From Prosapia bicincta (Eukaryota; Arthropoda; Insecta; Hemiptera; Cercopidae), in assembly GCA_036971475.1 (NCBI GenBank), contig JBAIZL010000006.1, positions 10,570,656 through 10,634,655 of the forward strand: 64,000 bases of DNA. Reading direction: 5' to 3'. The first letter of the stretch is position 1; every line of letters starts with the position of its first letter. The notes beneath the pieces are model-generated. The model was not told the DNA's origin. It did not search any database and worked only from the letters and a program-made list of their open reading frames with translations. The translations under genes were made by a program, and so were the position numbers. This document shows, in pieces, positions 58,101 to 63,904 of this stretch.

Positions 58101-61100
58101 TGCTATCAGACACAGCATTAATAACAATACCAACACATACAATAACCCAGGAGTATACAAACTAAAATGCAACAACTGCAATAAGTTCAATATTGGACAA
58201 ACAGGCAGATCTTTTTCCGAAAGATATAAAGAACACAAAAGCGCACTGCACACTACTATTGAATCCACCTTCGCAAATCACCTCATGAACACTAAACACT
58301 CATGCAAAAGTATGGAAAATAACATGTGCATCCTCCACACATGCAACAAAGGTCATAAATTAAACACATTAAAATAGTATGAAATATACAGACATTGCAA
58401 CACACATAAAAATGACATCTTAAATGAACAAACACGGTACAGATCACATCACTTCTAACTTTGAAAAAAATGGTACTGAGGAAGCACAACTGCAGCATTC
58501 CTAATGGCAAAAATACGAAGCTGAAGAAGTCGTAAGACAAAAACGTTTCCTCCAAGTGTAAGTTAACAATTCAACAACTTTTAGTTAACAAATATTCTGG
58601 TCGCAAGTAATAGCAAAAGTGTAATAAATAAAATAATTCCTTCAGAGCAACTAAATAGGTTACATTCAATCTAATAGTATCCTCGGGTTGAAAACAACGA
58701 GGGAAATCAAGATTATTATTAATTTAGAAAATTTTATCTGTAAAAATCTTGGCTTGTGACATGTTTTGTGTCTCACCAGAGTTAATCTGGGAATTCTCTC
58801 ATAACTTAAAATAAAATCATCTGTCGATTAAATATAAAAACTAAAACGTTCTAATACTGACAGCGAATTCATAAGCAAATATAACAGAATATGGTGTATT
58901 TGTTTATGATTCATTGTTTTTAAATACAGTCAACAATTAAAAACACTACATATTTTCTTTCCTGATACATTCATTTCAAATGAATCATTGAAAATTTTGA
59001 AGCTGATGCAAACTAAATGTTTGTACATTTTGTCATTAGGGGTAGTTTTAAGGGCGGTCTTTTCAAATATATTAATAAAATATATTTCCTCTACCTTGAT
59101 TACAAAATGTTTATTTCGTATTTTTAATCATGATTTCAACTTTAAAAATGTCTAATGATTTAGAATTTATTTTGTTTTCTGAAGCGTTACTTTCACCCCT
59201 TCAAATACAAAGCACATATGGGAAACATAATTTTTGAAGAGAAGATTTACATAAGGTTAATTTTCAATTTTTTATCAAAATTGGTGTAGTATGAAATAAT
59301 TCAGATCAAACAGTGTTTTTATTGTTAATAATTGGACTAGAGAGTAATAATTAGGTATGCTACATGATGTAAAGTCCCGTTTGGATGATGAAGCAGAATC
59401 TTCAGAGGACCAGAAGGAAAAGGTTTGAAACCCAAATCAAAGAAAATAAATTATTTGTTCAAACCAATAAATAAAAACAATAAGAACTATGAACTTCTGG
59501 TTCTAAGGATTAATTCAGGGTGAACATAATTATCTTCTTCAAATTAATCTGTATTTAAGGTTATTTCTTACTTGGTATACAGTACTGCACGTACATGTAA
59601 TAAAAACTATTTATATCTAGCTACAGTATCGTACTCTCATGTGCTTGTTTTATTGAATTACTCCTATTAAAAAATTATTTGTTGTATTTCATTACAACAG
59701 ACAACTGTTTAGCCCTTATTAATGTATTGCAATGAGATATTACTATTGTTGATTCCATCTTCGCGTGAGCTACTAGTAATTACTAAACACTTTTAAATGT
59801 TAACTTGCCTATAGTAGCACTTACTTTGCTTGTTGAGGACGGCCTATTCGGGACACATCTCCCAAAGTTTTTTAAAGAAATAAAAGCACAAAATAACACT
59901 ATTAGCTTTTTAAATAACTTTTAATGTGCAAGATGAACTTGAAAATGAAACATAAAACTAAATTTGAGAACTAACTCAACACACTACAATAATAACCAAA
60001 CATTTTCTAACAAATCTCCCCTCCTCTACAAGACCCTGAAAGGAAAATTCAGTGCCTGCCTTAAGGTAAATTTAACTCATTCACTTAGTTCAGTTTGAGG
60101 TAAATACACCTAATCTTTTGGTATTAACTTGGCAAAAACAAACCACTACTTACAGGTATTTTCAGCAGACGTATTTCACAGTAGGTCAGAGCATTATTCA
60201 ATGCTGTGAGACGGACTATAGACCTAATCTACAGTGAAAGTTTAAGGTAAATATACCTCATCCATTATGAAGATTTAGTAAATATACTTCATCCACAAAA
60301 CATGTTAAAATAGGCGGCCTCTTCCTCTTTCCTCTGATTCTAGTGCATACTTGGCATTTTACTTCTTTTACTCCATTGTATCTTGTAAGGATGCTATTCC
60401 CATAGGTTTTTCTAAAAGTTTCATTTCTTAAACTGTCTTTTTGTAGTCATCTTTATTTCTATTAAGAACCTGCCTCTAATATACTAATTTTTTTTCTTTG
60501 TAAAATATTTCCCAAATTGATGTACGGATTTATATTTCTGAGACTTATAATAAAATTGGCCCTTATGCTTTATTTCTATTAAATCTTTCTTTAAATTATA
60601 AAACTGCCTAACTTTCCATATCCTAATTTCTATTCCTTTTTTATTGTTCCTCTTGTTTGTTATATAACTCTGTAAATAAATTAACTCTTCTAATTATTCA
60701 AAATCCTTTCCATCCCACTTTTCGGTTTACTCTAATCCTTTCACTTCTGACGCTTTACACTTCTCTATTATTTGACTCCATCTTCAATTTGAGCTACTAG
60801 TCTACACTTAAACTCTTAGACACATGCTAGTATATAACACATTCCTTTATTAGCACTTATTTTTTTGTCTAATGTGGACAGCCGTTTTGTATTCCATTGT
60901 CAACTCAGATAGTAAATAAATGGCATCTTGGTTCAGACAATAGGACACAACTCCTGAAATAGCAGCTAACAATAAACAACAAAAAAATAATAAGTGCTAC
61001 TATAGGAAAGTGCCCCTTCTATAAATTTAGTTTACAAATTGATTTGTAAATCCTCTTTGCTGTCTTCAATTATTTTTCCAGATCTTTCTTAGTAAGTATC

Positions 61101-63904
61101 TTTACAAATCATTTTATCATCCACAACAGACGTCTTACTTCCAAAGTATAATTGTTTTCTGACATCTACTCTTTCCCAAACAAAATTTAGACATTTTAAA
61201 GTGCCAGGAATAAATAGTCAATGTTGAAAATTGTTTGTTTTGACATTTATCATTAAAGTTGGATATTGTTTGATCAGGCCTTTTAGACCTGTTTATTTTA
61301 AGGTTATGTTATAAAATAAAAAAATAGGCAGATCTGATGTATGTTTATTTTCATATTTAAATACATTTGAGTCCGGCTAATCTAAACTAATTAGGATTGA
61401 ACGCTGTTCGTATTAACCAAAATAATGGAGAATGGAGCAACTTAACGAATCTGTAATGTTGTAATATGAACAAATAATACACTAAAACAAGTTTCAACAG
61501 TCCGTTTACATATGTGCTGTACAGTCTCTCTTCCAGGAAAGACATCCAACATATGCGCCACTCGGGGTAGTTGAAATGGACTGACGGCTCATATTTGGGA
61601 CACTGTTTGCTTGTTACTCTGACAAATCAACGGTTTATTTTAATGGCTTGATATATTCATACCTGTCTATAGACATGTGTGACGTTATGTGGGACATTTG
61701 ATCTCTCAGTTATTCAAAGACCAATGACGTCAAAATACAGTAGACACCCTTCTTATTTTTTCTACCACTGTGGCAGTTTGTTTTTGTATGATCACGTTTC
61801 ACTAGGTTTACTCTAAATGACATTTATCACAAAAAAAACAAAGTGTCATAAGAGATAAGTGCGTTTGTAAATATTCTGTAACAACTCAATTAATGTTCAC
61901 TTTTATGTGCATTATGATATGTACAATATTTTTACAACATATTTCTTCTTTTCTTTATTCTTTATGTTGGTAAATTTAGTCTGTAAACATTAAACAAACC
62001 ATTTGTATTCCTCAATAAATTACTTTTTTCATATCTTTACAACATTATTTATATTTCCCATTATCTTTAAAAAATAACTTGTTCGGATTAAACGGACGTT
62101 CGGGTTACCCATGTTTGGACTAGCCGGACTCAAGTATATTAGTGAATAAATTCATTAAAACTAAATCTTACCTTTTGTTTTAAATAACTCTGGATGCAAG
62201 TGAGACCCATTTGCTATAACTGAAACCAAAGTATTGTTGGCAATAACAATAGTAGGATTTGAGGAGTTGTTAGTTATATTCGCTAAACTTGTAATATTGC
62301 CAACATAAAATACAGGACTTGCACTACTTCTGTTTTCATTTGTCGGAAAAAGTACTGTTACATTTGTACTATTTAAAGAGCCAACAAAAACAGCTGGCCG
62401 TTTGTTATCTGTTTGATTCATGGTCAAATTGGCACTAACATTGTTAAAATCAGGGATTACTGTTTCATTTGGTTTATTAGGTTCAGGCCAAAGAAACCAC
62501 AATGTGTTTTTGATTGGTTCAAAAATTGAAGAGAACCAACTTTCATCATCTGTTTTGTTGGAATTATTTTCACTAAAAACTTGGTTTAAATTACCTTTAT
62601 CTGAAATATTTAAACCATTGTCACTTACTGTGAAATTGACAAGCGTATAGTTCACTTTCGATGTAGATTCAGTGAAATTAGAAACAACACCTTCATTGTT
62701 TACGTGAAAGTTTGATGTAAAAAGGTTTGTGGAAACATACGGCTTGGTGAAACTCTTCAATAAACTTGTTGTGTTACCAGTTAGGCCATGAGTTGAAGTG
62801 TTTGCAGGAAAATGATCACTCACAATTGAATTATTGGTTGAATAAGTATTATTTGATGTTATTATTGTAGTTGGTTCAGATGTTTTTGAATATGATAAAC
62901 TAGAATTTGGCTGAAAAATATTTTTGATTTTATTGATAAAATTTGTATGGTTATGCCACTGTTTCTTTAAAAAGTTAACTGACGGGCTAACAGAATTATT
63001 TAAATAGTTTGCTGATGATTCTGGATTTACATGTTTTCTTGAACTTTTATTGCTGCCATAAAGAAATGTTTTTTTAGTTCCTTTCCTTATAAGTGCTGAA
63101 TCAATTTGATACAAAGTTTCAGTTGTTGTGAGGTCAGATATTCTGGAGACTGAACTACCGTTCGTATAGTTGTTAATTACTAAGTTATAACCCCGAACTG
63201 AGTTATTTTTCACTTTTGAATCAAAATAAAGTTCTGTTTGAAATTTTATATCTCTACTATGTTCATCAGTTAGTTGGTTTAATTTGTTACTTGATTCAAG
63301 AATTGAATTTAAATTTGAAGTAGACGAAAAAATGGGTGATTTTGTATTCTTAAACAAGTCAAAAAAGTAACTACTAGGTTTTAAAGAAGTGAAGCTACTC
63401 CTTAATTTGGAATTAAAATAATGTTTTCTAAGAAATTTTAATGAATCTATTTCACATTTATTAGTTGGTGTATCAGTAGTAGTAAAAACAATTAACTGTG
63501 CAGTATCATTGTTAAATGCATGCGAGTCAATTGTTTTTTGGGATGATTGTGAGGACAAGGCAGAAAAATTACTTGAAAAAGATTTCCCAGACCTAGAGAA
63601 ATATTTTGTTGGCGATTTGATAGGTTCATTAGGCTTTGGTACAATGAAATTATTTATATATTTGTCTGTAACATCGTCACTTTGTCTGTGATAATTTATC
63701 TTAGTAGTTTCATCATTTATGAATGAAGGTATATTTACTCTTTTTTGTAAATCGGTTGATAGAGCTTTGCTAAACTTAGATGCAGGAGTACTAAATGTTT
63801 TTCTTTCTTTTCCAAAATACTTTTTGTTAGGAAATTGTTTCAATTCATTATTAAAAGCAAATGAAGAAACACAAATCACTGCAAATGTCCATAGAACAGG
63901 TAAT
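35610..63904 (-). CDS. Secreted pancreatic-lipase-family protein with long Ser/Asn-rich N-terminus; 5' end outside window
   Basis: Assembled from minus-strand exons 62172-63904, 56537-56663, 51367-51498, one copy of a tandem exon array (50468-50818), 49824-49952, 47106-47219, 46509-46660, 44230-44478, 41626-41805, 37133-37295 and 35610-35715. All junctions agree in phase, giving about 1,048 residues from exon 1 on. A hydrophobic signal-like segment (LPVLWTFAVICVSSFAF) is followed by ~550 residues rich in Ser, Thr and Asn with many N-x-S/T sites, then the alpha/beta-hydrolase: DIRFFLYTR, KIIIHGYT (oxyanion region), nucleophile GFSIG, Asp in GLDPASP and His in ACSHDRAA. The triad is intact (about Ser877, Asp902, His965 in this numbering), so a secreted, active lipase/phospholipase A1-like enzyme is likely. 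An unusual ~145-residue insert separates FFLYTR from the HG motif. Confidence 0.85.
36050..36385. repeat. PLE type B terminal palindrome
   Basis: 'ggaggaaacactttcgtctt' plus 'acgactacttcaccc' is mirrored by 'ctaaagaagtcgtaatacga' plus 'aaacatttcctcc'. The inner arms 'attgctgcagttgtactttt' plus 'cggtaccaatttttgaaag' are also mirrored. The type B PLE at 57.5-58.6 kb ends with the same sequence. It lies in lipase intron 10. Confidence 0.7.
36480..37110 (+). mobile_element. PLE type A copy with inverted terminal segment, next to lipase exon 10
   Basis: A reversed tail ('ttgttgagggcgactgtttc') stands at the left. The end of a broken PLE frame (GIY-YIG fragment RSFYTRCQKHINAL, about 36645-36690) follows, then the direct tail ('gagatcagttacagtctgag', 'cagatgaagatggaatcaac'). 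The right end is about 25 nt from the exon 10 donor. Confidence 0.7.
37133..37295 (-). CDS. Lipase exon 10 (catalytic His)
   Basis: The acceptor is 'gtttttttctcag' and the donor is 'tctaa|gtatgt'. It encodes (A)LACSHDRAAWYYAESISS, where His of CSHDRA is the third triad member and AWYYAESI is a family hallmark. FKCSSWDDFQNKKC and GDPCIS follow. A PLE ends only about 25 nt past its donor site. Confidence 0.9.
38004..38049. repeat. (TA)n microsatellite, left part
   Basis: Alternating TA interrupted by hAT copy 2. It resumes at 38992-39044. Confidence 0.9.
38050..38991. mobile_element. Non-autonomous hAT element, copy 2 (942 bp)
   Basis: It has the same ends as the copy at 6126 (TAGGGATGGGCCGATTCC ... 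GGAATCGGCCCATCCCTA). It sits within a (TA)n tract, and the flanking octamers atatatat are identical, as expected. It is about 200 bp longer than copy 1, with extra internal sequence around 38360-38420 and 38575-38785. No ORF. It contains a 64-bp pogo-like insert at 38444-38507. Confidence 0.9.
38992..39044. repeat. (TA)n microsatellite, right part
   Basis: Continuation of the TA tract split by hAT copy 2. Confidence 0.9.
39283..39665 (+). repeat. tRNA-derived SINE, full-length-like copy
   Basis: The head 'agcattatttatgatattgt' is followed by the tRNA-like A box 'aagttggctcagtgcc' (about 39400) and B box 'cagttcaaatcctacc' (about 39450). The tail 'tgaacttgatgggatgaata' and 'gagataatagaaggaatttt' follows. 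It parallels the copy at 23.3 kb along its whole length. Confidence 0.7.
39830..41395 (-). mobile_element. PLE type A, most intact copy, joined head-to-head with an inverted 3' copy
   Basis: Minus-strand tail (39830-40023), open frame (40024-40980), then from about 40981 an inverted + strand copy of the last ~60 codons and the tail (to about 41395). The two tails are near-perfect inverted repeats ('gagatcagttacggtctgag', 'gggacacatctcccgaaac'). It lies in lipase intron 9. The low divergence and open frame suggest a recent insertion. Confidence 0.8.
40024..41001 (-). CDS. PLE reverse transcriptase (C-terminal part) with GIY-YIG endonuclease
   Basis: It holds the RT catalytic motif C as YRYVDDIITLYKG (about residues 27-39) and the following palm/thumb segments (NSLNFLDLTIKR). 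A linker follows, then the GIY-YIG nuclease: GVYKLTCSSCPSFYIGQTGR (about 227-246) with downstream RYQEHIKAL. The stop is at 40024-40026. The RT fingers and motifs A/B are missing because the frame starts at the inversion junction, so the 325-codon frame cannot be autonomous. The absence of stops contrasts with every other PLE copy in the window. Confidence 0.8.
   Translation of the reverse strand: MFCGVEMIDHILHNNKYSDNIIYWYRYVDDIITLYKGNTRRAHIFLKHLNSIHSKLTYIIETEQQNSLNFLDLTIKRTDKQTHKFNIYRKPTSTNTTLHSSLNHPHQHKLAAYNTMIYHLLKTPLYKDEHHQELNTIKYIAQTNEYNPTMIDKLYNRLKNKHNNPNTNTQDDNPIKYLSIPYRSSKTHNLTNTLRKYNYKIAYSTHNILNKQFRPNSKINDIYNTTGVYKLTCSSCPSFYIGQTGRSFYTRYQEHIKALKNNNYQSNFADHLNSTKHDYTDITSNLQILHKQHRNNQRYTTEQYEIYRHFKLHPKHILNTQLHYN
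41626..41805 (-). CDS. Lipase exon 9 (catalytic Asp, HADFYPNGG)
   Basis: The acceptor is 'aaatttgtttcag' and the donor is 'acag|gttttc'. It encodes (G)LDPASPFFDVEPGSSL, with Asp as the second triad residue, then DATFVDIIHTSAGFLG and GHADFYPNGGSQQPGC, both diagnostic of the family. The lid between triad members is short, as in insect PLA1-like lipases. Confidence 0.92.
42060..42225. repeat. PLE type H terminal fragment
   Basis: 'tagtaacactcactgatgat' then 'gatgactttgtcaatagaaa' matches the type H hairpin end. Preceding 'gttgttttgacag' may belong to another piece. One-armed. Confidence 0.4.
42422..44060 (-). mobile_element. piggyBac element in lipase intron 8 (1639 bp)
   Basis: It is flanked by TTAA (42418-42421 and 44061-44064). 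The ends CCCATTTATTCTC and GAAGAAATGGG form imperfect inverted repeats. It encodes a C-terminal transposase remnant on the minus strand; the N-terminal half and first catalytic Asp are deleted. Confidence 0.85.
42861..43647 (-). pseudogene. piggyBac transposase remnant with one frameshift
   Basis: The upper frame (43315-43647) has NHLIFFDNFVSTYSLVSKL, where DNFV is the second-Asp region. The lower frame (42861-43331) has the PNVINDYNKGMGGVDSHDN region with the third catalytic Asp, then KKWWWILFVNRIDCAVVNAW, typical of piggyBac. The frames overlap around 43315-43331 and need a shift. The C-terminal Cys finger (about 42700-42850) is further broken. Confidence 0.85.
44230..44478 (-). CDS. Lipase exon 8 (nucleophile elbow)
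   Basis: The donor is 'actg|gtaaat'. It encodes AYLTKGPYNIIMVDWSALS, then VHIIGFSIGAQIAGFAGAAL, where the Ser of GFSIG is the nucleophile, then DVYRVT. The NIIMVDWS strand and the elbow are textbook features of the pancreatic lipase family. Confidence 0.92.
44590..44640 (-). repeat. SINE 3' tail fragment
   Basis: 'taattccttctattagttca' followed by 'tactctccttgtatat' is the reverse complement of the SINE tail end. The rest of the element is missing or was replaced by the neighbouring TA-flanked palindromes. Confidence 0.55.
44645..45520. repeat. Cluster of PLE type D palindromes alternating with (TA)n
   Basis: Palindromes at about 44698-44945 and 45214-45473 carry 'gtgatgaggcacctttcggt' plus 'cacttgaccattgtcgaatc' mirrored by 'gattcgacaatggtcaagtg' plus 'accgaaaggtgcctcacca'. 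The outer arms 'accttgtccattatttttcc' plus 'gttgcactgactttatgaag' recur inverted at 45125 and 45419. (TA)n tracts separate them (44661-44695, 44948-44998, 45184-45212, 45474-45504). Confidence 0.8.
45530..45755. repeat. PLE type A solo terminal palindrome
   Basis: 'tagtagcacttacttatatt' plus 'gatgtgtcccattgtcaact' is mirrored by 'tgagttgacaatgggacaca' plus 'aagtaagtgctactataggc'. Confidence 0.7.
46509..46660 (-). CDS. Lipase exon 7 (oxyanion HG motif)
   Basis: The acceptor is 'gatttttttacag' and the donor is 'gaag|gtaatt'. It encodes GVCLKKNDFVALNSAKSIY, then FNVIQPTKIIIHGYTQSYL and EDSMIQIKE. PTKIIIHGYT is the conserved strand and oxyanion-hole loop of lipases. Confidence 0.9.
46680..46915. 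repeat. PLE type I terminal palindrome
   Basis: 'aaagttgtttgttgtaatca' to 'gacacgtttcaaaacacctc' on the left; 'tgaaacaattgttttgaaac' to 'cactcagttactcaataatt' on the right. It lies beside lipase exon 7. Confidence 0.6.
47106..47219 (-). CDS. Lipase exon 6 (basic linker)
   Basis: The acceptor is 'gttttattgtag' and the donor is 'ataag|gtgatt'. Phases are 2 on both sides. It encodes GKQNIIQAAVQNKPRKKHKQ, then KVQSNRKPRMKEKKKCI, a strongly basic stretch. It lies inside the usual lipase fold region as part of an insert; it may be a surface loop or a processing site. Confidence 0.75.
47735..48240 (+). repeat. Shared-tail repeat interrupted by a PLE type A palindrome
   Basis: The left part (about 47735-47855) matches the second head type ('cttttgtgaaaagtttttct', 'cccatataaaactaaaatta'). 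The right part (about 48115-48240) is the shared tail ('accaagtgtcatccactaca', 'tgaacttcagtggatgacta'). Between them a PLE type A palindrome (about 47858-48108: 'gatgtgtcccattgtcaact' / 'gagttggcaatgggacacat') is inserted. Confidence 0.65.
48518..48755. repeat. PLE type G terminal palindrome
   Basis: 'aactgactagttttgacgac' plus 'gatgtcgtcttcat' is mirrored by 'ctgatgaaggggacattgtc' plus 'atcgaaactagtcattt'. The outer arms 'actctaaatctcactactca' / 'gtattgagatttagagt' match. The left-arm hairpin is gacgac-atc/gat-gtcgtc. Confidence 0.65.
48853..49072. repeat. PLE type E terminal palindrome, nearly perfect
   Basis: About 100-nt arms are almost identical inverted: 'acctctaaaccacaaataac', 'acatttcgattgcccagcaa' and 'tcatcttcagaggtactta' on the left, the same reversed on the right. 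Hairpin gattgc-tgg-gcaatc then GAAA. It is likely recent and would form a very stable cruciform. Confidence 0.8.
49320..49765. repeat. PLE type I palindrome with inner cargo
   Basis: The arms 'gttgcttgttgtaatcgtct' to 'cgaaacaatcatttcattga' are mirrored by 'aatgaaatgattatttaaaa' to 'ttcactcatttacgcaataa'. The cargo includes 'ggcatttgctcaaggttcct' and its diverged inverted partner 'accagcaattttgagcgatc', and two homopolymer runs (G6, C9). Confidence 0.6.
49824..49952 (-). CDS. Lipase exon 5 (Ser/Thr-rich linker)
   Basis: The acceptor is 'catattttcttag' and the donor is 'caag|gtaatt'. Phases are 2 on both sides. It encodes SSHSHVGDNSSTSRTVAITT, then ETNVCITAEATKLNNSYRK. RKR near its end could be a furin-like site. 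The two other entry phases meet stops, which fixes the required phase of the preceding exon. Confidence 0.75.
50355..50935 (-). repeat. Tandem array of six near-identical copies of one small exon (96-bp unit)
   Basis: The 96-bp unit holds a complete exon: acceptor 'ttttatttatttag', 63 nt coding SKRPSVAVGPFDTEPPSKAT then VR, and donor 'aag|gtacat'. Exon copies in plus coordinates are 50372-50434, 50468-50530, 50564-50626, 50660-50722, 50756-50818 and 50852-50903. Copies 2-5 keep both splice sites and phase 2-2. Copy 1 has AT in place of the GT donor. Copy 6 lacks 11 nt and shifts frame. The 33-nt spacers are shorter than known insect introns and stay open in frame, so 50468-50818 could also act as one 351-nt exon. 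The phase fits exons 3 and 5 of the lipase gene exactly. Confidence 0.8.
50468..50818 (-). CDS. Lipase exon 4: tandem alternatives (copies 2-5) or one composite exon
   Basis: Any one of copies 50468-50530, 50564-50626, 50660-50722 or 50756-50818 inserts about 21 residues between exons 3 and 5 in frame. Read through, the whole block adds 117 residues of a 32-residue repeat whose spacer part is RYIFQMLFYLFS. Variants among copies are K-R versus Q-C at the start and P-P versus S-S near the end (TEPPSKAT/TEPSSKAT). Function is unknown. It falls in the lipase-domain insert, so it is probably a surface loop. Confidence 0.6.
51367..51498 (-). CDS. Lipase exon 3
   Basis: The acceptor is 'ttgcttttaaag' (weak) and the donor is 'acaag|gtataa'. 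Phases are 2 on both sides. It encodes (R)NNSKTPEELFLKLQDITT, then PIEDDSDTPILVDETYS and RLCKTTVT. The RNN after FFLYT fits the family pattern YTRxN. The rest is the start of the acidic, insert-like region. Confidence 0.8.
51795..52015. repeat. PLE type H terminal palindrome
   Basis: 'catacacaaaactcacaaat' plus 'atttcaatgacaaagtcatg' is mirrored by 'actgatgatgactttgtcat' plus 'tgtgagttttgtgtatg'. It lies in lipase intron 2. Confidence 0.65.
52467..53423 (+). mobile_element. Non-autonomous piggyBac element (957 bp)
   Basis: It is flanked by TTAA (52463-52466 and 53424-53427). The ends CCCTGGAGTCGGAGCGCC and GGCGCCCTGACTCGAGGG are imperfect inverted repeats of 18 nt. Internal copies of the tip motif ('tctcacagacttggcgcccc', 'ctgtcagactaggtgccc', 'ctgtgagactggggtctcac') give a repeat-rich subterminal region. 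It keeps only the start of a transposase gene. Confidence 0.88.
52818..53144 (+). CDS. Truncated piggyBac transposase N-terminus
   Basis: MEMERQRDCEQERIRELLEE is followed by an acidic region (SDTEEEDHVEV, DIQRKQLQPVEPSYIGND), typical of the poorly conserved acidic N-terminus of piggyBac transposases. After about residue 85 the sequence becomes AT-rich and hydrophobic, then stops at 108. The DDD catalytic core is gone. A 5' flank of about 70 nt ('gtgttgtaaatagtgtattt') could be its leader. Confidence 0.65.
   Translation: MEMERQRDCEQERIRELLEEKIDENSDREVTDGSDTEEEDHVEVCHGDTASEQDGGGSEHEMEVDIQRKQLQPVEPSYIGNDIRFLNTKYFYCFKYFFCIVITNDLKY
53950..54190. repeat. PLE type I terminal palindrome
   Basis: 'gttgcttgttgtcatcattt' to 'tgttttgaaacaatcgtttc' is mirrored by 'aaatgaaacgattgtttcga' to 'ttatgcaatgattactta'. 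Confidence 0.65.
54195..54720 (+). mobile_element. PLE type I fragment (GIY-YIG C-terminus and tail)
   Basis: The + strand gives a broken start of the nuclease (YRPNR, then HASKNILSKKPKNPKIQL), then KKLTTLEKYEIYKHYATDKE and NILNDHTHFEANTVFHYI, stopping after CHTQPK (about 54543). The tail contains 'acaccgccagtagaggttta' and 'tgactgttttgaaaaacgtc', tying the type I palindromes to a real PLE. Confidence 0.7.
55131..55170. repeat. (CA)n microsatellite
   Basis: About 20 CA units in lipase intron 2. Confidence 0.95.
55245..56215. repeat. PLE type C terminal repeats enclosing a fossil transposon end
   Basis: The left arm 'actacttactgatatttatc' plus 'agcagacacgtttgcactag' and the right arm 'cactgatctagtttgaaaca' plus 'catctactaaaaaatataag' are inverted. 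Between them, at about 55440-56060, is unrelated DNA with a zinc-finger fossil, so another element inserted here. Confidence 0.55.
55440..55809 (+). pseudogene. Transposase C-terminus with PHD-like zinc finger, fossil
   Basis: The + frames read KKRPSQKSEILTSSPFK, a Lys/Arg/Glu-rich segment, then DPTICPGCGNSYSENWVQC, then GICKEWWHEDCSAHEGSGSF and VCDHC followed by a stop at 55807-55809. The Cys4-His-Cys3 spacing is PHD-like. Such a finger ends many insect pogo/Tc1-related DDE transposases. The catalytic domain is absent. The following 'gtgcgtacttttaaccaccc' and 'tgcgtactcttaccctccct' (56031) look like its repeat-rich terminus. Confidence 0.6.
56537..56663 (-). CDS. Lipase exon 2 (start of lipase domain)
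   Basis: The acceptor is 'taattccctgcctag' and the donor is 'acaag|gtaaat'. It encodes ENRTWLSRVRATVVHWVGDV, then YDCLTNHTEPVSFKDIRFFL and YT. SFKDIRFFLYT is the first strand of the pancreatic lipase fold. Entry in phase 1 matches exon 1 and exit in phase 2 matches exon 3. Confidence 0.88.
57180..57478 (+). repeat. Shared-tail repeat (second head type), truncated by a PLE
   Basis: It matches 895-1150 ('attaaataattacaattaat', 'cctcatcccttttgtaaaaa', 'tcccgtataaaactaaaatt'). The tail breaks off after 'catccacaacaagtttcaaa', where the type B PLE starts. Confidence 0.6.
57479..58625 (+). mobile_element. Penelope-like element, type B, degenerate
   Basis: It starts within the RT with WHRYVDDVIILYRRN-like motif C (about 57545-57590), followed by broken NFLDITIKK-like and downstream segments. 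A 139-codon open piece lies at 57746-58165. The GIY-YIG core VYKLKCNNCNKFNIGQTGRS (about 58150-58210) and RYKEHKSAL follow, and the C-terminus is near 58455. The tail holds 'gaagctgaagaagtcgtaag' and 'aaacgtttcctccaag', equal to the palindrome at 36.1 kb. At least four stops or shifts. Confidence 0.75.
58626..59740. other. Lipase intron 1 stretch, nothing recognised
   Basis: AT-rich with no ORF, splice-supported exon or clear repeat. Confidence 0.4.
59745..59870 (-). repeat. PLE type A terminal fragment
   Basis: 'tgttgattccatcttcgcgt' plus 'gcctatagtagcacttactt' plus 'cgggacacatctccc' is one arm of the type A terminus. Confidence 0.6.
60120..60240. repeat. PLE type C terminal fragment
   Basis: 'aacttggcaaaaacaaacca' plus 'tattttcagcagacgtattt' plus 'agcattattcaatgctgtga'; one arm only. 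Confidence 0.55.
60776..61015. repeat. PLE type A solo terminal palindrome, decayed
   Basis: 'gactccatcttcaatttgag' and 'attccattgtcaactcagat' on the left; 'tcagacaataggacacaact' and 'aataagtgctactataggaa' on the right. Confidence 0.55.
61364..62134. mobile_element. pogo-like non-autonomous element beside lipase exon 1
   Basis: The inverted ends are TTGAGTCCGGCTA (from 61367) and TAGCCGGACTCAA (to about 62133), with TA at both flanks (61362-61363 and 62135-62136). The GTCCGGCTAATC-type terminus resembles Tigger/pogo ends. Subterminal 'gaacgctgttcgtattaacc' and 'ggattaaacggacgttcggg' are also related. No ORF. The right end is only ~35 nt from the exon 1 donor. Confidence 0.65.
62172..63904 (-). 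CDS. Lipase exon 1 in window (signal peptide, Ser/Asn-rich region)
   Basis: This is a 577-codon open exon ending at donor 'caaaag|gtaaga'. The N-terminal hydrophobic stretch LPVLWTFAVICVSSFAF looks like a secretion signal. The rest is Ser/Thr/Asn-rich with dozens of N-glycosylation sequons (for example NFS, NYT, NGS, NNS) and few Cys, so a disordered, heavily glycosylated mucin-like region is likely. The frame is open up to an ATG at 63948, but 'attattctctttttag' immediately before 63904 is a strong acceptor, so I prefer an upstream first exon outside the window. Initiation at 63946-63948 is the alternative. Confidence 0.8.
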
